Source: Apoderus coryli (taxonomy: Eukaryota; Arthropoda; Insecta; Coleoptera; Attelabidae). From it: a DNA stretch of 64,000 nt. Position 1 is the first letter of the stretch, and every line of letters starts with the position of its first letter. Both the position numbers and the translations under genes were made by a program. Shown here piece by piece: positions 26,101-38,890 of the stretch. The stretch spans positions 1,233,981 to 1,297,980 of the forward strand of contig OU452216.1 of NCBI GenBank assembly GCA_911728435.2, read 5' to 3'. The notes beneath the pieces are model-generated. The model searched no databases and was not told the DNA's origin. It saw nothing but the letters and a program-made list of their open reading frames with translations.

Positions 26101-26746
26101 TCATCTTTTTAAAAAGTTAGCCAATGACATATTATTAGAGTTCGTGACACTTTTACCTACCTCCAATTTTTTTACGCCACTGAATTAAATATATTTTTTT
26201 TATTCCCTGTTCATTTTTGCTTAAAAAAGTAATGACTTTTTGTATCTCTAAAGTGAATAGTTTTGCAGACATTTGCCTCTAAACAAATGTTTACAAGTAA
26301 GTAAGAATGCGTATTAATTAACACATAGTTGAAAGTAGCAACCTTTACTTGCAAACTTTTGTTTACAGGCAAATTCCTACAAAACTATTCAACTTAGGTC
26401 CATAATAAATGATTAGTTTTTAAAGCAGAAATTAACAAGAAATTTAATGAAATTAAAAAAATGATTAATATTCCAATGTTGTGTTGTTTTACGTATATCT
26501 AACACTGCTGCATTAGCGAAAATATTCCTCAAATTAATTTTTTTTCCTATTACATCCGTGTACTAATTTAAAAAAAAAACAATTTGTTAATTCTCTATAT
26601 TTTTTAAATATCAAACATTCAACATCAATTGCATCATACACATTTTCATAGTATAACAATTTTTATACTAAAAATCGAAAGAAAAAACAATTTAAAATAC
26701 TACATGTTTATTTTTTGTACATATTTTTAATATTATTTTATTTCAG
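23149..26746. other. Helitron copy 1, intron 4 (3.6 kb, repeat-filled)
   Basis: A phase-1 intron swollen by repeats. A motif containing TTCGACCGACAA or a close variant recurs near 23,271, 24,037, 25,049 and 25,881, in a repeat of roughly 0.8-1 kb. A 560-bp fold-back element interrupts it. The corresponding intron of copy 2 is only 735 bp, so the growth happened in this copy. Confidence 0.7.
24235..24794. mobile_element. Fold-back element with ~259-bp inverted arms
   Basis: Left arm 24235-24493 and right arm 24536-24794 are near-perfect reverse complements around a 42-bp centre, with ends GTAAGTTTTCTTTATTTAGG. A third partial copy of the inner arm (GACTAATAAACCAC) lies in the centre. Flanks AAATATTT and AAATATAT could be a degenerate target duplication. 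The arms contain GATCGAAACGTTAGTG with CTGAGGATGATC, wording common at ends of Penelope-like elements. No coding sequence is present. Confidence 0.8.
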
Positions 26747-29428
26747 TTCATGGTAATGACGAAGAGATTCAAAGTCAACAAATAATTCCTATGGAAATTG
26801 AGGAATTACACAATGCCAATGACGACAACCTTCAAATTCAAAATGTTCCACTGGAAGATGTTGTCGACATGGAAATTGAACAATTGGAGATTGTCAACAA
26901 CGACAATTTACCTAATGTTCCATTAGAAGTTGTTGCTGATTTGGAAATTGTCAATAACGACAATCCTCACAACCCAAATCAAAATAATTTGGCTGACAGA
27001 TTGGCTGAATTTCAAGAAGAAGTGGATGTTCTTATGGCTGACCTGGGTCGCCTGAGAAATTTAAGACAACTTCATCCAGGTTATTTGCGTGGTTTTGAAA
27101 GGAATGCAGAACCTCTACATCTTGGAGCTATGGATAGAGAATGCATCTTTTGTGGTGCTTTGTATTTCTCCATGGAGCGTACCGCTCGACTAGATTATAA
27201 TAAATGTTGTAAAAGTGGTAAAGTTCATGTTGATAATCTGCTGGCTCTACAGTCTTTTCCACCAGTCTTGCAACAGTTATTTACAGGTCGTCATCCATTA
27301 TCTAGAGAATTTAAAAGAAATTCCATTCGCTATAACAATGGTTTTCAATTTGCTAGCATGATGGCAAATCTTAGGGAATTTCGAAACCCAGGCCCATTCA
27401 CATATTCTGTGCAAGGGAAAGTATATTATCATTATTCAAATGTTAATATAGCTAATCCACAGCCCAATCGTGGTCCAATTTATTATTTGGATGCTAATGC
27501 CGCAATAAATCAGCGCATAGCCAATCAACCACGTTATAATCTCAATATCAATTTGATTCAAATCTTGGAAAATGTCATGCGTACATTTAATCCATATGCT
27601 AATGCATATATGATGCTACGTGAAGTTTTCGATCGAGAACAACAACGCAATAACGAAATTCCAAATGTAGTGTTAGAATTGTTAGCTGTTAGAGGAGACA
27701 GACGTTTCGATTTACCTACTGTAAACGAAGTAGCCGCTGTATATCCGTTTAACAATGAACTTCCTCCTACATCAAATCTCAGAATTTTCGTTCGTAATCA
27801 AATTGAAGGTCCAGGTAGGCGTGAATTATTTCACCAGCTCTCTTACTTGGATTCGAGAGTAGATCCTTTATCATTTACATTATTATTTCCAAATGGTGAA
27901 TTTGGGTGGTCTCTTCAACTTACCCACAGAAATACCAATACAAAAGTGACATTGTGTCAGTATTATGCATTTCGATTAGCATACAGGCGTGAAAATGACG
28001 AAAATCCATTTGACCGATTTAAACACGCTGCTCAGTTGACCCAACAATTCATTGTTTCTGCATTTATTCGCATAGAAGCAAATAATATTGAATACATCAA
28101 ACAAAATCAGGGTTGCCTTCGGGCTGAATATTATCAGGGACTCATGGACTATCTCCATCGAGTAGCTGTTGAAAACGAAGCGGAACAAGTCGGCCGAATG
28201 ACGATTTTGCCTTCCACGTACGTGGGTAGTCCCAGATAAATGCATCAATTGTTTCAGGACAGTCTCTGTCTAAATAGTAAATTTGGAACTCCAACATTAT
28301 TCATTACAGTCACTTGCAATCCTAATTGGCGAGAGATTGTGGAGAACATTCCTCCAAATGATGATCCTAATAATCATCCTATGTTGGTAGCAAGGGTCTT
28401 CAATACCAAATTAAATCAGTTACTGAAAGAAATTTTAGATGACTGTATTTTCGGCGTACCAGTATGTCAGTTCTATACTATAGAATTTCAAAAGCGTGGC
28501 TTACCCCATGCCCACATCGTTTTGACTCTAAGAGCAGAAGACAAAATGATGGATACAAATCGAATAGACCAAGCTGTTTCTGCTGAACTTCCAGATCGTG
28601 ACTTAGAACCAGAACTATTTAGCTTGGTTGTAAAACACATGATACACTCTCCATGTGGCCCTGAAAATCCTAATGCTTCTTGCATGGAGGACGGCCGCTG
28701 CAAACGAAAGTATCCCCACAACTTTTGTGATGAAACTACTATTGATCCTCATGGTAGAGTGACTTTCAAAAGACCAAACAATGGTAGGGAAACGTTCATT
28801 AGGAACACTCATGTTGTTGATAACAAATGGATTGTTCCGTATAATCGATATCTTTTACTTAGGTATCAAACACATATTAATATTGATGTTTGTGCTAATA
28901 CTAGGGTCGTGAAATATCTCCACAAATATGTTTTCAAAGGCGTTGACCGTGCTCTCCTTCATTTAGAAGTACGCAACGTACTAAATTATGACGAGACTGA
29001 AACATATTTAGCTGGCAGATACCTAACTGCACCTGAGGCTGCATATCATATTAATCAATTTAAAATTCATGATATAACACATACTGTTTATCGTCTTCCA
29101 GTGCACTTACCACACAGGAATATTGTTCATTTTGAAAGGGGCAATGAACGTCAAGCTGTTGAGAGAAATCAAACAACACAGCTTACAGATTGGTTTAGAT
29201 TGAATCGAGAAGATGTTGGCGCTCGCCAACACCGTTACCCAGACATTCCCCAACATTATGTCTGGAAAACGCCTCAAAAACGTTGGCAACAACGTCAACG
29301 AGGCGTTGAAAAAATGATTGCTAGAATGTACAATGTGTCCATTCGCAACACAGAACAATACTATCTCCGAGTATTGTTATTACATGTTAGAGGAGCCACA
29401 TCATACGAAGATCTTCGCACTGTTGATG
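26747..29428 (+). CDS. Helitron copy 1, exon 5 (Cys region and Rep nuclease, with stop)
   Basis: Open except for TAA at 28237-28239. Visible in order: an acidic start, ECIFCGALYFSMERT with KCCKSGK (the Cys-rich region typical of Helitron proteins), FKRNSIRYNN, then after the stop the Rep motifs TVTCNPNW, KRGLPHAHIVL (the HUH pair) and VVKYLHKYVFKG (Y2 motif with both tyrosines). Only a single base separates the stop from the Tyr codon of copy 2 (IGSPRYMQQ there). The active-site residues are kept, so inactivation looks recent. Confidence 0.9.
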
Positions 29429-29489
29429 GTAAGGAATTATTTCCTTCAAGTATTTCATTCTGCTAAACTTTTTTTATGCACACTTGCAG

Positions 29490-29919
29490 ACACTTTGTAC
29501 GATACTTTCCTGGATGCGTGCCGTGCACGTTTACTTCTTGACGATGATCAAGAATGGAACCGAGCATTACAAGAAGCTCGAGAGCACCAAGTACCTAAAG
29601 TTATTAGAAGACTTTTTGCTCACATCTTAATCTTCGGAGAAGTAACTAATCCATTGGAATTGTGGGAAGTGTTTCGTGACTGTATGATGGAAGATTACAT
29701 TCATCGCGGTTACAATAACAACAGAGCGGAACAACAAACGCTTGCATTTATACAGAGCATTATGTTGAGAAACAACAAACGTTTGTCTGATTTCAATCTT
29801 CCAGAACCACAGGAAAGATTGGAATTAAATGAGGTGCCTATAAATCCTCAAGATGAACTCCTTGCAGGAATTCAAATGCGAGATCAATTAAATGAAGATC
29901 AGCGCAACGTTTTCGACAG
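29490..29919 (+). CDS. Helitron copy 1, exon 6 (linker to helicase)
   Basis: Begins with the rest of the TVD codon, then TLYDTFLDACRARLLLDD, and ends NVFDR at an AG/GTAAAT donor in phase 2. It matches exon 6 of copy 2 throughout, including LSDFNLPEPQERLE. The preceding intron is only 61 bp (29429-29489). This region joins Rep to the Pif1-type helicase. Confidence 0.85.
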
Positions 29920-30482
29920 GTAAATTTCTTTAATTTACGTTTTTTTGAATGTTATAAATAATTGAATGCTACCGAATACAGTTTCAACAAATTACATTAC
30001 ATTTTCATTTATTTTCAACTTTTGTATTATTGCTTCATACTGTATTATAAATTACATGCATTAACATATCCATAACAACAGTGGATATTCTTTACAAGCA
30101 TTATATACTGTGTCCAAAATAAGAATGGCATAGCATTGATATCTTAGAACCGGTGAAATTTACAATGTCGGTTAAATTAAAAAAAAGTTGTACAATGTAA
30201 ATACCTTTCAAATGAAATTTTCAAAAGTAAAGTAACTTTAGCCGTTTTCAAGAATGTTTTAAAATACAATTTTTGGCAATTTTAGTTTTTATTTATTTCT
30301 GACTCTGACATTATTTTTACAAACATAGAAAAATTACAAACACGGTATACACCACGGGCATTACTAGATTATAATTGCCTTGGTAGATAAATAGCTACTC
30401 TGTACTTTTGCAATTACACTTTACATTCAGTCACCTAACAGTTATGCAACAACAACCTTTTACATATACTTTTTTTTTTCAG
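29920..30482. other. Helitron copy 1, intron 6, holding a truncated MITE
   Basis: A phase-2 GT-AG intron of 563 bp; the matching intron of copy 2 is 56 bp. The difference is partly a MITE end starting at 30,107 (ACTGTGTCCAAAATAAGAAT), related to the element at 21,452 and lost at its right side near 30,345. Confidence 0.7.
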
Positions 30483-31796
30483 AGTTATAGCTGCTGTTGA
30501 AAATGACAATGTAGAACCACGCTTATTCGCTGTCACTGGTTGCGCTGGAGCGGGAAAAACTTTTGTTTTTAACGCTTTAATTACGTATTTGAATGGTAGA
30601 GAACTTCCCGTAATACCTGTATCTTGGACTGGCATTAGCGCCAGCTTAATGAAACAAGGTAGGACTTTACACTCTCGCTTTAAACTTCCAGTTCCCCTTA
30701 CAGATACGTCTGTCTCAGAACTGCGAGCTAATAGTCAAGACGGTCGTTCTATCGAAAATGAGTTTTAAAAGATCTATGCGGCAACGACAAATTATTCGGC
30801 GGAAAAGTTATCCTACTTTCTGGTGACTTTCGTCAAACATTACCTGTCATGCCTAACGCATATCGGTCACAGATTGTTGCCGAAACTCTGCAATACAGCT
30901 TTCTGTGGCAATCATTTACCAAATTGCAATTAGTTACTAACGTGCGAGCACGTCCAGAAGAACGAGAATTTTCCGAATGGTTGCTACACTTGGGAAACAA
31001 CACTTTACCTTCTGTCAATATTCCTTCCTTACCAAGTCTATTTGTGGTTCCAGCACAATGTTTAGTGGCTTCCAAAGAGGAACTTTTGACAATTTGTTTT
31101 CCAAATTTGCAACCAGGAACTGTTCCTAAGTGTGCCATTCTAGCACCCCTAAACGAACATTGCAATGCCATAAATTTTGGAATCGTTCAAAATATGGAAG
31201 GTCCTGCGACTACCTATTATAGTGCGGACAAAATTTTATATGAAAACGATGAAGAAATTGAGGCAGCCAATTATCCTGTTGAATCGCTTAACTCACTCCA
31301 ACCAAATGGCATGCCAGAACATAAATTGATTTTAAAGGTTGGAGTTGTAGTTATGCTTTTACGGAACATGAATTGCGATCTGAGTTTATGCAATGGCACT
31401 CGGTTGCTAATTACTCGATTGTACCAACATAGCATTGAAGCGAGACGAATCGATATGACAGGAACCTTAACTGATCATACTGTCTTGATTCCGCGTATTG
31501 ATTTAACTGAGACTGTCGCCTCTCTTCCTTTCAAGTTGCGACTTCGACAATTTCCAGTTAAAGTTGCATACGCTATGACAATTAATAAATCCCAAGGTCA
31601 AACATTTGACAAGATAGGTATTTATTTACCTTATCCTGTATTTACCCATGGGATGATGTACACTGCCTTCAGTCGTACGAAAGGTTTCGATTGTGTACAT
31701 GTTTGTGTAGAGAACACCAGCTCACAAGGTAAATTACGCCCTACTTCTGATGAGGTCTACACTAAAAACATTGTTTTTACAGAAATTGTACGTTAA
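30483..31796 (+). pseudogene. Helitron copy 1, exon 7 (Pif1-type helicase, Walker B deleted)
   Basis: Opens with VIAAVENDNVEPRLF, then Walker A GCAGAGKTF. At 30760/30761 the sequence jumps over 64 bp present in copy 2, removing the DEMSM Walker B box and shifting frame, so a TAA follows at once. The next frame resumes at LKDLCGNDKLFGGKV and runs through GDFRQTLPVMP to AMTINKSQGQTFDKIG and the end EIVR. With both the stop in exon 5 and this deletion, no full product is possible. Confidence 0.9.
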
Positions 31797-32500
31797 GTAT
31801 ATATTTCCATTCATATCACATTAATAACATGCAATCTCGCTGTTGATATTTAGAAATACTCTTTGTATCATTATTTCAACTTGAGAATTACATAAATTTA
31901 GCTAATAATTGAGATTTTTTAGTCTCTTATTGGCAACATTAATATGTTTGCACGTCTATTGATATGTTTACATTTGGTTGTCAATACTGACTTAACCATT
32001 TGAATAAATGAAACAGTAAAAATTTGAGTTGAGGATACTTTTTCCATAAAATCTGAGTTGAGGATACCTTAAACTTGCTAATAATTGAGATTTTTCTACA
32101 ATCTCTATTAAAAAAAAATAATAAGCACCTCTTTTGGCATATTGACATTTTGATATCAATATTGAGTTGAGCATTAAGTTGGGCCTCTATTGATTAATTT
32201 ACATTATGTTGCCATTATTGAGTGAGCTCTTACATTAATCCTCCTCAGATAATTTTCTGCTAATAATTGAAATTTTTTACAGTCTCTTATTAACAGAAAA
32301 TAATACTTAGCGCCTCTTCTGACATTTGACATTTTGATATCAATATTGAGTTGAGCATTAAGTTGGGCCTCTATTGATTAATATACATTATGTTGTCATT
32401 ATTGAGTTGTGCTTTTGTGTCCTCCTCAAATAATTGTTTCATATTATTATTATAAACTTCGAAATTATAATTCTATGGTTGAATGACGATCCTAATTAAA
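31797..32500. repeat. Degenerate ~190-bp tandem repeats 3' of Helitron copy 1
   Basis: Two good copies (about 32,060-32,250 and 32,260-32,440) and one diverged copy (from ~31,890). They share CTAATAATTGAGATTTTT, ATTGAGTTGAGCATTAAGTT and GGGCCTCTATTGATTAAT. No gene is seen. The repeats may belong to the Helitron 3' region. Confidence 0.7.
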
Positions 32501-33050
32501 AATATTTATTTTGAAAAAATAAAATCTACAAAATGACAAAACCAAATAGATGTATTTTTGTGTTTCAATATAATGTTCCAAGCATAATTATTTCAAATTT
32601 GTATTTGTTTTTTATAATTGTTTTGGCGCTTCAAAGTACCAAAAAATCAACATTGATAATGTTCCCATCCAACCATAGAATTATAATTTTTATTTTTTTC
32701 TTCTATTTCAATAATAAATTAATTGAAATGCAAAAAAGTTAATAAAAAAATTCTTATATCTTTGTAAAACTATTTTTAACTTTCACATGATTCTTAAATT
32801 TTCAATATTTGTTAATTAAATTATTCTGTAACAATAGAGTTAGTTTTAAATTTTATTATATTGTAAAAAACCATCTAAATACAATTATATTCAACAAACG
32901 AAATTTACATTCACATACGAATAATATAGTATGGTTCTTTCAAAATATATTCATTAATTTCACTCAACTTATTCAATCACATATTTGTAAAATGGACTTC
33001 AAAGGATAGTACATAATAATATATGGTAATAATATTTTACTAAATATACA
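32501..33050. other. AT-rich spacer with no supported gene
   Basis: Open frames here (66-69 codons) are rich in Phe, Ile and Asn as expected from base composition. No motif is seen. Confidence 0.5.
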
Positions 33051-33680
33051 CAATTTTTCCAACATACATATAATATAGCTTTTTAATAGTATTCGGCAAT
33101 TTTTCCAAAACTTGATCAATACCTATACAAAACAAATTCAATGAAGAAGATATCCTCGACATCATACGTCATCATAGAAATAATACAATAAGTTATTCCA
33201 TGTAGATAATACATCTTTCCAAAATGTATGAACAGTTGAAATTCCAAGGTAATAAATTTCTTAATTTTTTTTTTCAACATATTCATAATATATTTTGTTT
33301 TTTAGTACTATTCAACAATTTTTCCCAAAATTAACCATACCACACAAAGCAAATTCAATGAAGAAAATATTGACTACAAATACATGTCATCATAGAAATA
33401 ATACAATATGTTATTCTGTATAAATATTATACTATGGCAAAATTTATCAGCAGTTAAAATTCCAAGGTAAACAGATTTGTTGATTTTTCACAACATACTC
33501 ACAATATTTGTTTTTAGTTAACTCGTAGTACAGAAAACATATTCAATGAAAAAAATATCCACAACAAAACACAATATATCATCACAGATATAATACAAAA
33601 ATTCTTCTCTGTGCATGCTACACAATTCAAAAATGTATGTACAGTTAAAATTCCAGAGTTCCTCGAATAATTCTGTATAA
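33051..33680. repeat. Three degenerate ~220-bp tandem repeats
   Basis: Units begin near AACATACATATAATATA, AACATATTCATAATATA and AACATACTCACAATATT. Each includes AAATTCAATGAAGAA or a variant and ends CAGTTAAAATTCCAAGG or a variant. Divergence is high, so they are older than the 120-130 bp arrays. Confidence 0.65.
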
Positions 33681-34398
33681 CTTAAAATTAATTCATTTAT
33701 GTATTTTCAGCTACCAAACAAACATTAATGAAACAACATTTAATAAGGTACAACACATTATACATGTTGATGAATGCTACAATTCAACACTAAACATACA
33801 ATTGTTTTGAAAATTTAAATACTTACTCAAAGCAATCCAATTTTTATCAATCTATGATATTATGATACTTCAGCCACCTCCAGTCATACCGGAAATTAAT
33901 ACCTACTTTCTAATTTCAATTATACCACGTTACATAAAATTATATTTTATGATTAAAAAATCACATATAAATATACAGATATAAACCAATTTTTTTAAAC
34001 ACTTGCTATTATTTAAGAATTTGCCTTATGCCTATTTTAGTAGTAGTAATAGTAATCATTTAAATTTTCAAAACAATCACTACGTTCTGTACGATATTAA
34101 ATTTTACCAATTGACATACTTCTGAATTTTAGAATGCCAAACATTGAATGACTATGACAATAATAGCACAACAATTTTATGATTATTCTGTTATTTATAT
34201 ATTTTGCATTTAAATACCAAACAAATTGAACCCAATTCCAACAACAAATTCTAAGGTATACCGTTAATTTTATTGCTTTACATATACTGCAAACCTTCAA
34301 AATTTAATATAATTACAAAAAAAAAAACACAACTTCAATGATCTCATTATTATTTTAAAAATTGTTGCATTGATTTTCACTAATTTTATATTTACATA
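33681..34398. other. AT-rich stretch with no recognised feature
   Basis: No domain, RNA gene or clear repeat was found. Confidence 0.4.
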
Positions 34399-35062
34399 TA
34401 CACTGTGTCCAAAATAAACATAACATTGAAATATTGGAAACTGTAGGAGTTACAAACTAACAAAAAGTTTTACAATTTAATCACCTTTTAAATGGTGTTT
34501 GCAAAAATGAAATAAAAATGACAATTTTAGTTATTTCTAACATTATTTTTACAGATATAAAAAAATTAATTTTTGAAGAAAATAATATAGTGTTTACAAA
34601 ATTTTACTATGACGTTTCGTTTTTGAAAAACCATCATCAAATTTGTTTTTTTTAAATACGGCCATGGATTTTTTATTCTTAAATTTAAAGTTATTTTCAT
34701 TTCGAAAATAGGTAGTATATCACATGTAATGATTTAAACAAGTTTTCAGTATTTTTAGCTGTTATTTTAAATTATTCAAGAAAAATCGCCATAGTTAGGC
34801 ACTATTTTGTCTCAAAATAAAAATGGGAATCTGCTTCTCAATTTTTGTATCTGTAATGTCACAAATAAATGAAAGTTATAATCGCAAAAAAATTGTTTTC
34901 CCAAAATTTATCAAAAACGGCTAAAATTAGTTTACTTTTGAAAACATCATTGAATAGGTGATTCAATTGTACAACTTTTCTTTAATTTATTCGACATTTA
35001 ATTCCTACCGTTTCCAAGACTCCAATACTATAATATAATAATTTATCTGAAACACACTGTAA
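34399..35062. mobile_element. Longer MITE-family element with both ends
   Basis: The left end CACTGTGTCCAAAATAAACA and the right end near AACACACTGTA are imperfect inverted repeats. Inside, sequence related to the 21,452 and 21,956 copies is followed on the right by a reversed copy of the left part (TTCCTACCGTTTCCAAG against GGAAACTGTAGGAG), so the element is a long fold-back form of the family. No transposase. Confidence 0.6.
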
Positions 35063-35690
35063 ATGTTTAATAAATTCTTTCAGAAATGTATGGATCAACA
35101 ATTTTTCCTGAAATTACTACTGTCCAGAAATTCGTTCAGTGAAATATTTTGTTTTAATTACATACACTATTATTATTATTTGGTTTTGTTTGTATTAAAT
35201 ATTATATTTTAATTAATAACAACCATTTCAGTTTAGTATAATCTAAGTTCCAATTTTTTTCTTAATTACGATATTAGTTTTAAATTGTTCAATATAAATT
35301 ATTTTAATGTATTAATTATTTCAAAAATCAAATGATTTTTTTTTTAAATATGTATATCTCAACACTTTTTTGCATTAATCAACTAATATAGTATATATAT
35401 TTCATTTCATATTCATTTATTATTGTTTCGTAAAAATTCATTTCAATAATGTATATATTTTATAATTAAAATTTTTAAAAAAAGCTATATTTGATTTATT
35501 CCCACCTACATATACCTAAAAATTGAAGTAATTTAAATAAAATACATCACTTAAATTATAAAGAAATTTCTATTTCAAACGTTTCTATTTATTAGCTAAG
35601 AATTTTAATTATTTTTTCCAAAACGCAACTTAAATTTCTCTTTTAGAACATTAGAATTTTTATATATTTCTAGAATAACTTTTAAATCTT
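35063..35690. other. AT-rich stretch before array A4
   Basis: Mostly A/T. The last bases (AACTTTTAAATCTTTAGAAA, TTTTAACGTACACTTTAAAT) are a conserved lead-in also seen before the arrays at 37,755 and 40,685. That marks a fixed left edge of this array type. Confidence 0.5.
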
Positions 35691-36225
35691 TAGAAATTTT
35701 TAACGTACACTTTAAATTTATATACAGGGTGAATCAAAAATGTATTTCTTTATTTTGTTAAGGTGAAATAGTATTGTTTTGAATAACTTTTTGATATCTT
35801 TAGATTTCAAATCAAGATTTTTTTAAAAGTTAAACTATAAGCTCAAATTTATATACAGGGTGAATCAAAAATGTATTTCTTTATTTTGTTAAGGTGAAAT
35901 AGTAATATTTTGAATAATTTTTTGATTTCTTTAGATTTCAAATCAAGATTTTTTGAAAGTTAAACTATAAGCTCAAATTTATATACAGGGTGAATCAAAA
36001 ATGTATTTCTTTATTTTGTTAAGGTGAAATATTTTGAATAATTTTTTGATATCTTTAGATTTCAAATCAAGATTTTTTGAAAGTTAAACTATAAGCTCAA
36101 ATTTATATACAGGGTGAATCAAAAATGTATTTCTTTATTTTGTTAAGGTGAAATAGTAATATTTTGAATAATTTTTTGATTTCTTTAGATTTCAAATCAA
36201 GATTTTTTGAAAGTTAAACTATATG
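35691..36225. repeat. Tandem array A4
   Basis: Four units of the 120-130 bp family after the lead-in TTAACGTACACTTTAAAT. The last unit runs directly into TATGCTCCTAGAGG without the usual GGGTTTC change. Confidence 0.95.
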
Positions 36226-36795
36226 CTCCTAGAGGTTTTCTACGGGGTAACTCAAAAATGTTTCTATTTATTTTCAATAATAGATAGAAACATTTTCAGA
36301 TTTTCAGCTCTGGCAATACTTTTTTTTAATTATTTTTTTTTAATTTTTTTTTTTTTTATTTTTTTTTTTGAAAATTTTTTTTTTCGAAATTTTTTTTTTT
36401 GAAATTTTTTTTTTTAAATTTTTTTTTTCAAAATTTTTTTTTTTTAATTTTTTTTTTAGATTTTTTTTTTTAAATTTTTTTTTCAAAATTTTTTTTTTTT
36501 AATTTTTTTTTCAAAAATTTTTTTTTTTAATTTTTTTTTTGACACATTTATTTTCCCTTGAAATTTTTTTTTTTTAATTTTTTTTTTTAATTTTTTTATA
36601 ACCCTCAATGACTTTTTTCATAGATAAAACTACCACAAACCAACTGGGAAATCCCGCAAGGGATTTCTTGTTAATATTAATAAAACCCGTACAGTCCGTC
36701 TCTGTCTAAAATTGGGAAAAAAAGACCAAAAGTGTGGCGGATTTGGCATCTAGCCACGCCGAAGGCGTGGCCCCCGCTTTATTGATATAGAAACT
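36226..36795. repeat. Array tail B4
   Basis: Poly-T tail. Hairpin 1 (36648-36667) has a four-base GCAA loop in place of GAA. Hairpin 2 is at 36753-36771 with the GCCACGCC stem. Otherwise it matches the tail at 1,226-1,720. Confidence 0.85.
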
Positions 36796-37754
36796 TTCTT
36801 TTTTGCACAATAGAATAGGCTATATATTAAAGCGGATTGGGTGCATTAAAATTATGTATTTTAATCATTTATATACCTCTGCACAAACAGAATTAAAGTG
36901 TGAGAAGGAGGTGAATAACTTTTTCTACGAGAAAATTCAAGAAAACAACAACATAAAACTGCCAAAAATGCTACTACTAAAGCAATAAATTTACCTTTGT
37001 GCAACATCCACACATACAATAAAAGCCTTTTGATTTATACTAGGCACTGTTCTAAACACGGCAGTGCACTTTTACGGTATGGTACGGCCCTTTATTACAT
37101 TTTTAATTGTAAACTAAAAATGTTGAAAAATCTTCCGAGACTTCGTACATTCATCAATCTGACATAAGTTATTGTTATGTATTGTTGTAACCTGACGTCT
37201 TCTGGTACCGATTCAGTTCTGTCATTACTGTTAATTTGTCACAAAAACTTTCAACCATTTTATAACAATACAATTTAACATGTTGATAGGAATTGAAAAC
37301 TGTTAGGCTATTAATGTACACAAATAAAACCAAATTATGACGTGACCTAGAAGTGTCAACCAAACAAAAATAAGTGACACTAACGTCAGAAAAAAATTCT
37401 GCCAAATTATGACGTGAAACTAGAGGTGCAACTATATTGGAATTTGTCGATTTATTTTGAAAGCCATTTTCATGACTATATTCTTAGAAAAGCATATAGG
37501 ACATGCAATTTCGTATATTTTTAATAACAATCCTATAAAAAGACTAACGTAAATTGCATTGAACAAGTATTAATCTTTAAATCTCATTTCAATCAATGAC
37601 CTTTATTTAATATCTTATGCTTATGCAACCTCCAACACATCATTATGGTATTTACGGTTGCATAACCTCTTCTATGGAATAAGACACTTTTCGATGCTCT
37701 TCAATTTTGTCTAAAGTAGATTGCAATCGAAAAACTTTTAAAACTTTAGAAATT
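36796..37754. repeat. Short macro-repeat body C4 (internal deletion)
   Basis: Starts like the other C bodies but jumps from CACAAAAACTTTCAA (37,241-37,255) to CCATTTTATAAC, skipping ~1.1 kb present in the first copy. Its right end (CAACCTCCAACACATCATTA) is shared only with the C5 body at 38,891. Confidence 0.75.
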
Positions 37755-38365
37755 TTTAACGTACACTTTAAATTTATATACAGGGTGAATCAAAAATGTA
37801 TTTCTTTATTTTGTTAAGGTGAAATAGTATTGTTTTGAATAACTTTTTGATTTCTTTAGATTTCAAATCAAGATTTTTTTTTAAAGTTAAACTATAAGCT
37901 CAAATTTATATACAGGGTGAATCAAAAATGTATTTCTTTATTTTGTTAAGCTGAAATAGTATTGTTTTGAATAACTTTTTGATTTCTTTAGATTTCAAAT
38001 CAAGATTTTTTTAAAAGTTAAACTATAAGCTCAAATTTATATACAGGGTGAATCAAAAATGTATTTCTTTATTTTGTTAAGGTGAAATATTTTGAATAAC
38101 TTTTTGATTTCTTTAGATTTCAAATCAAGATTTTTTGAAAGTTAAACTATAAGCTCAAATTTATATACAGGGTGAATCAAAAATGTATTTCTTTATTTTG
38201 TTAAGCTGAAATAGTATTGTTTTGAATAACTTTTTGATTTCTTTAGATTTCAAATCAAGATTTTTTTAAAAGTTAAACTATTATATATATTTATATTATA
38301 TATTTTGAATAATTTTTTGATTTCTTTGGGTTTCAATTCAAGATTTCTTTGAAAGTTAAACTATA
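37755..38365. repeat. Tandem array A5
   Basis: Four units plus a broken one. The array passes through a short AT run near 38,281 into the standard GGGTTTCAATTCAAG end variant. Confidence 0.9.
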
Positions 38366-38890
38366 TGCTCCTAGAGGTTTTCTACGGGGTAACTCAAAAA
38401 TGTTTCTATTTATTTTCAATAATAGATAGAAACATTTTCAGATTTTCAGCTCTGGCAATACTTTTTTTTAATTAATTTTTGAATTATTTTTTTTTTTTAA
38501 TTTTTTTTTTTGACATTTTTTTTTTCAAAATTTTTTTTTTTTAATTTTTTTTTTAGATTTTTTTTTTTAAATTTTTTTTTCAAAATTTTTTTTTTTTAAT
38601 TTTTTTTTCAAAAATTTTTTTTTTTAATTTTTTTTTTGACACATTTATTTTCCCTTGAAATTTTTTTTTTTTAATTTTTTTTTTTAATTTTTTTATAACC
38701 CTCAATGACTTTTTTCATAGATAAAACTACCACAAACCAACTGGGAAATCCCGCAAGGGATTTCTTGTTAATATTAATAAAACCCGTACAGTCCGTCTCT
38801 GTCTAAAATTGGGAAAAAAAGACCAAAAGTGTGGCGGATTTGGCATCTAGCCACGCCGAAGGCGTGGCCCCCGCTTTATTGATATAGAAA
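38366..38890. repeat. Array tail B5
   Basis: Poly-T tail. Hairpin 1 with GCAA loop is at 38745-38764 and hairpin 2 at 38850-38868. It is nearly identical to the tail at 36,226-36,795, so copies 4 and 5 are a recent tandem duplication. Confidence 0.85.

Larger units (their letters stand above)
20556..31796 (+). pseudogene. Helitron Rep-helicase gene, copy 1 (seven exons, inactivated)
   Basis: Gene model: 20556-20667, 20980-21228, 21821-21922, 22999-23148, 26747-29428, 29490-29919, 30483-31796. All junctions are GT-AG. The first four introns are phase 1, the fifth phase 1 and the sixth phase 2, matching copy 2 at 45,701-53,227 exon for exon. The product class is the rolling-circle transposase of Helitrons: an N-terminal Cys region, a Rep nuclease and a Pif1-type helicase, which nicks and unwinds the element DNA. 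Two lesions are seen: TAA at 28237-28239 (codon 702) where copy 2 has TAT, and a 64-bp deletion at 30760/30761 that shifts frame and removes Walker B. Exon lengths sum to 5,039 nt; adding the missing 64 gives a multiple of three, which supports the model. Terminal TC and CTRR ends were not identified. Confidence 0.85.

Noticed and set aside
35661..35675. CTAG after Helitron copy 1 as its CTRR terminus
   Set aside because: No hairpin precedes it, the next base is A and not T, and such four-base matches are common by chance.
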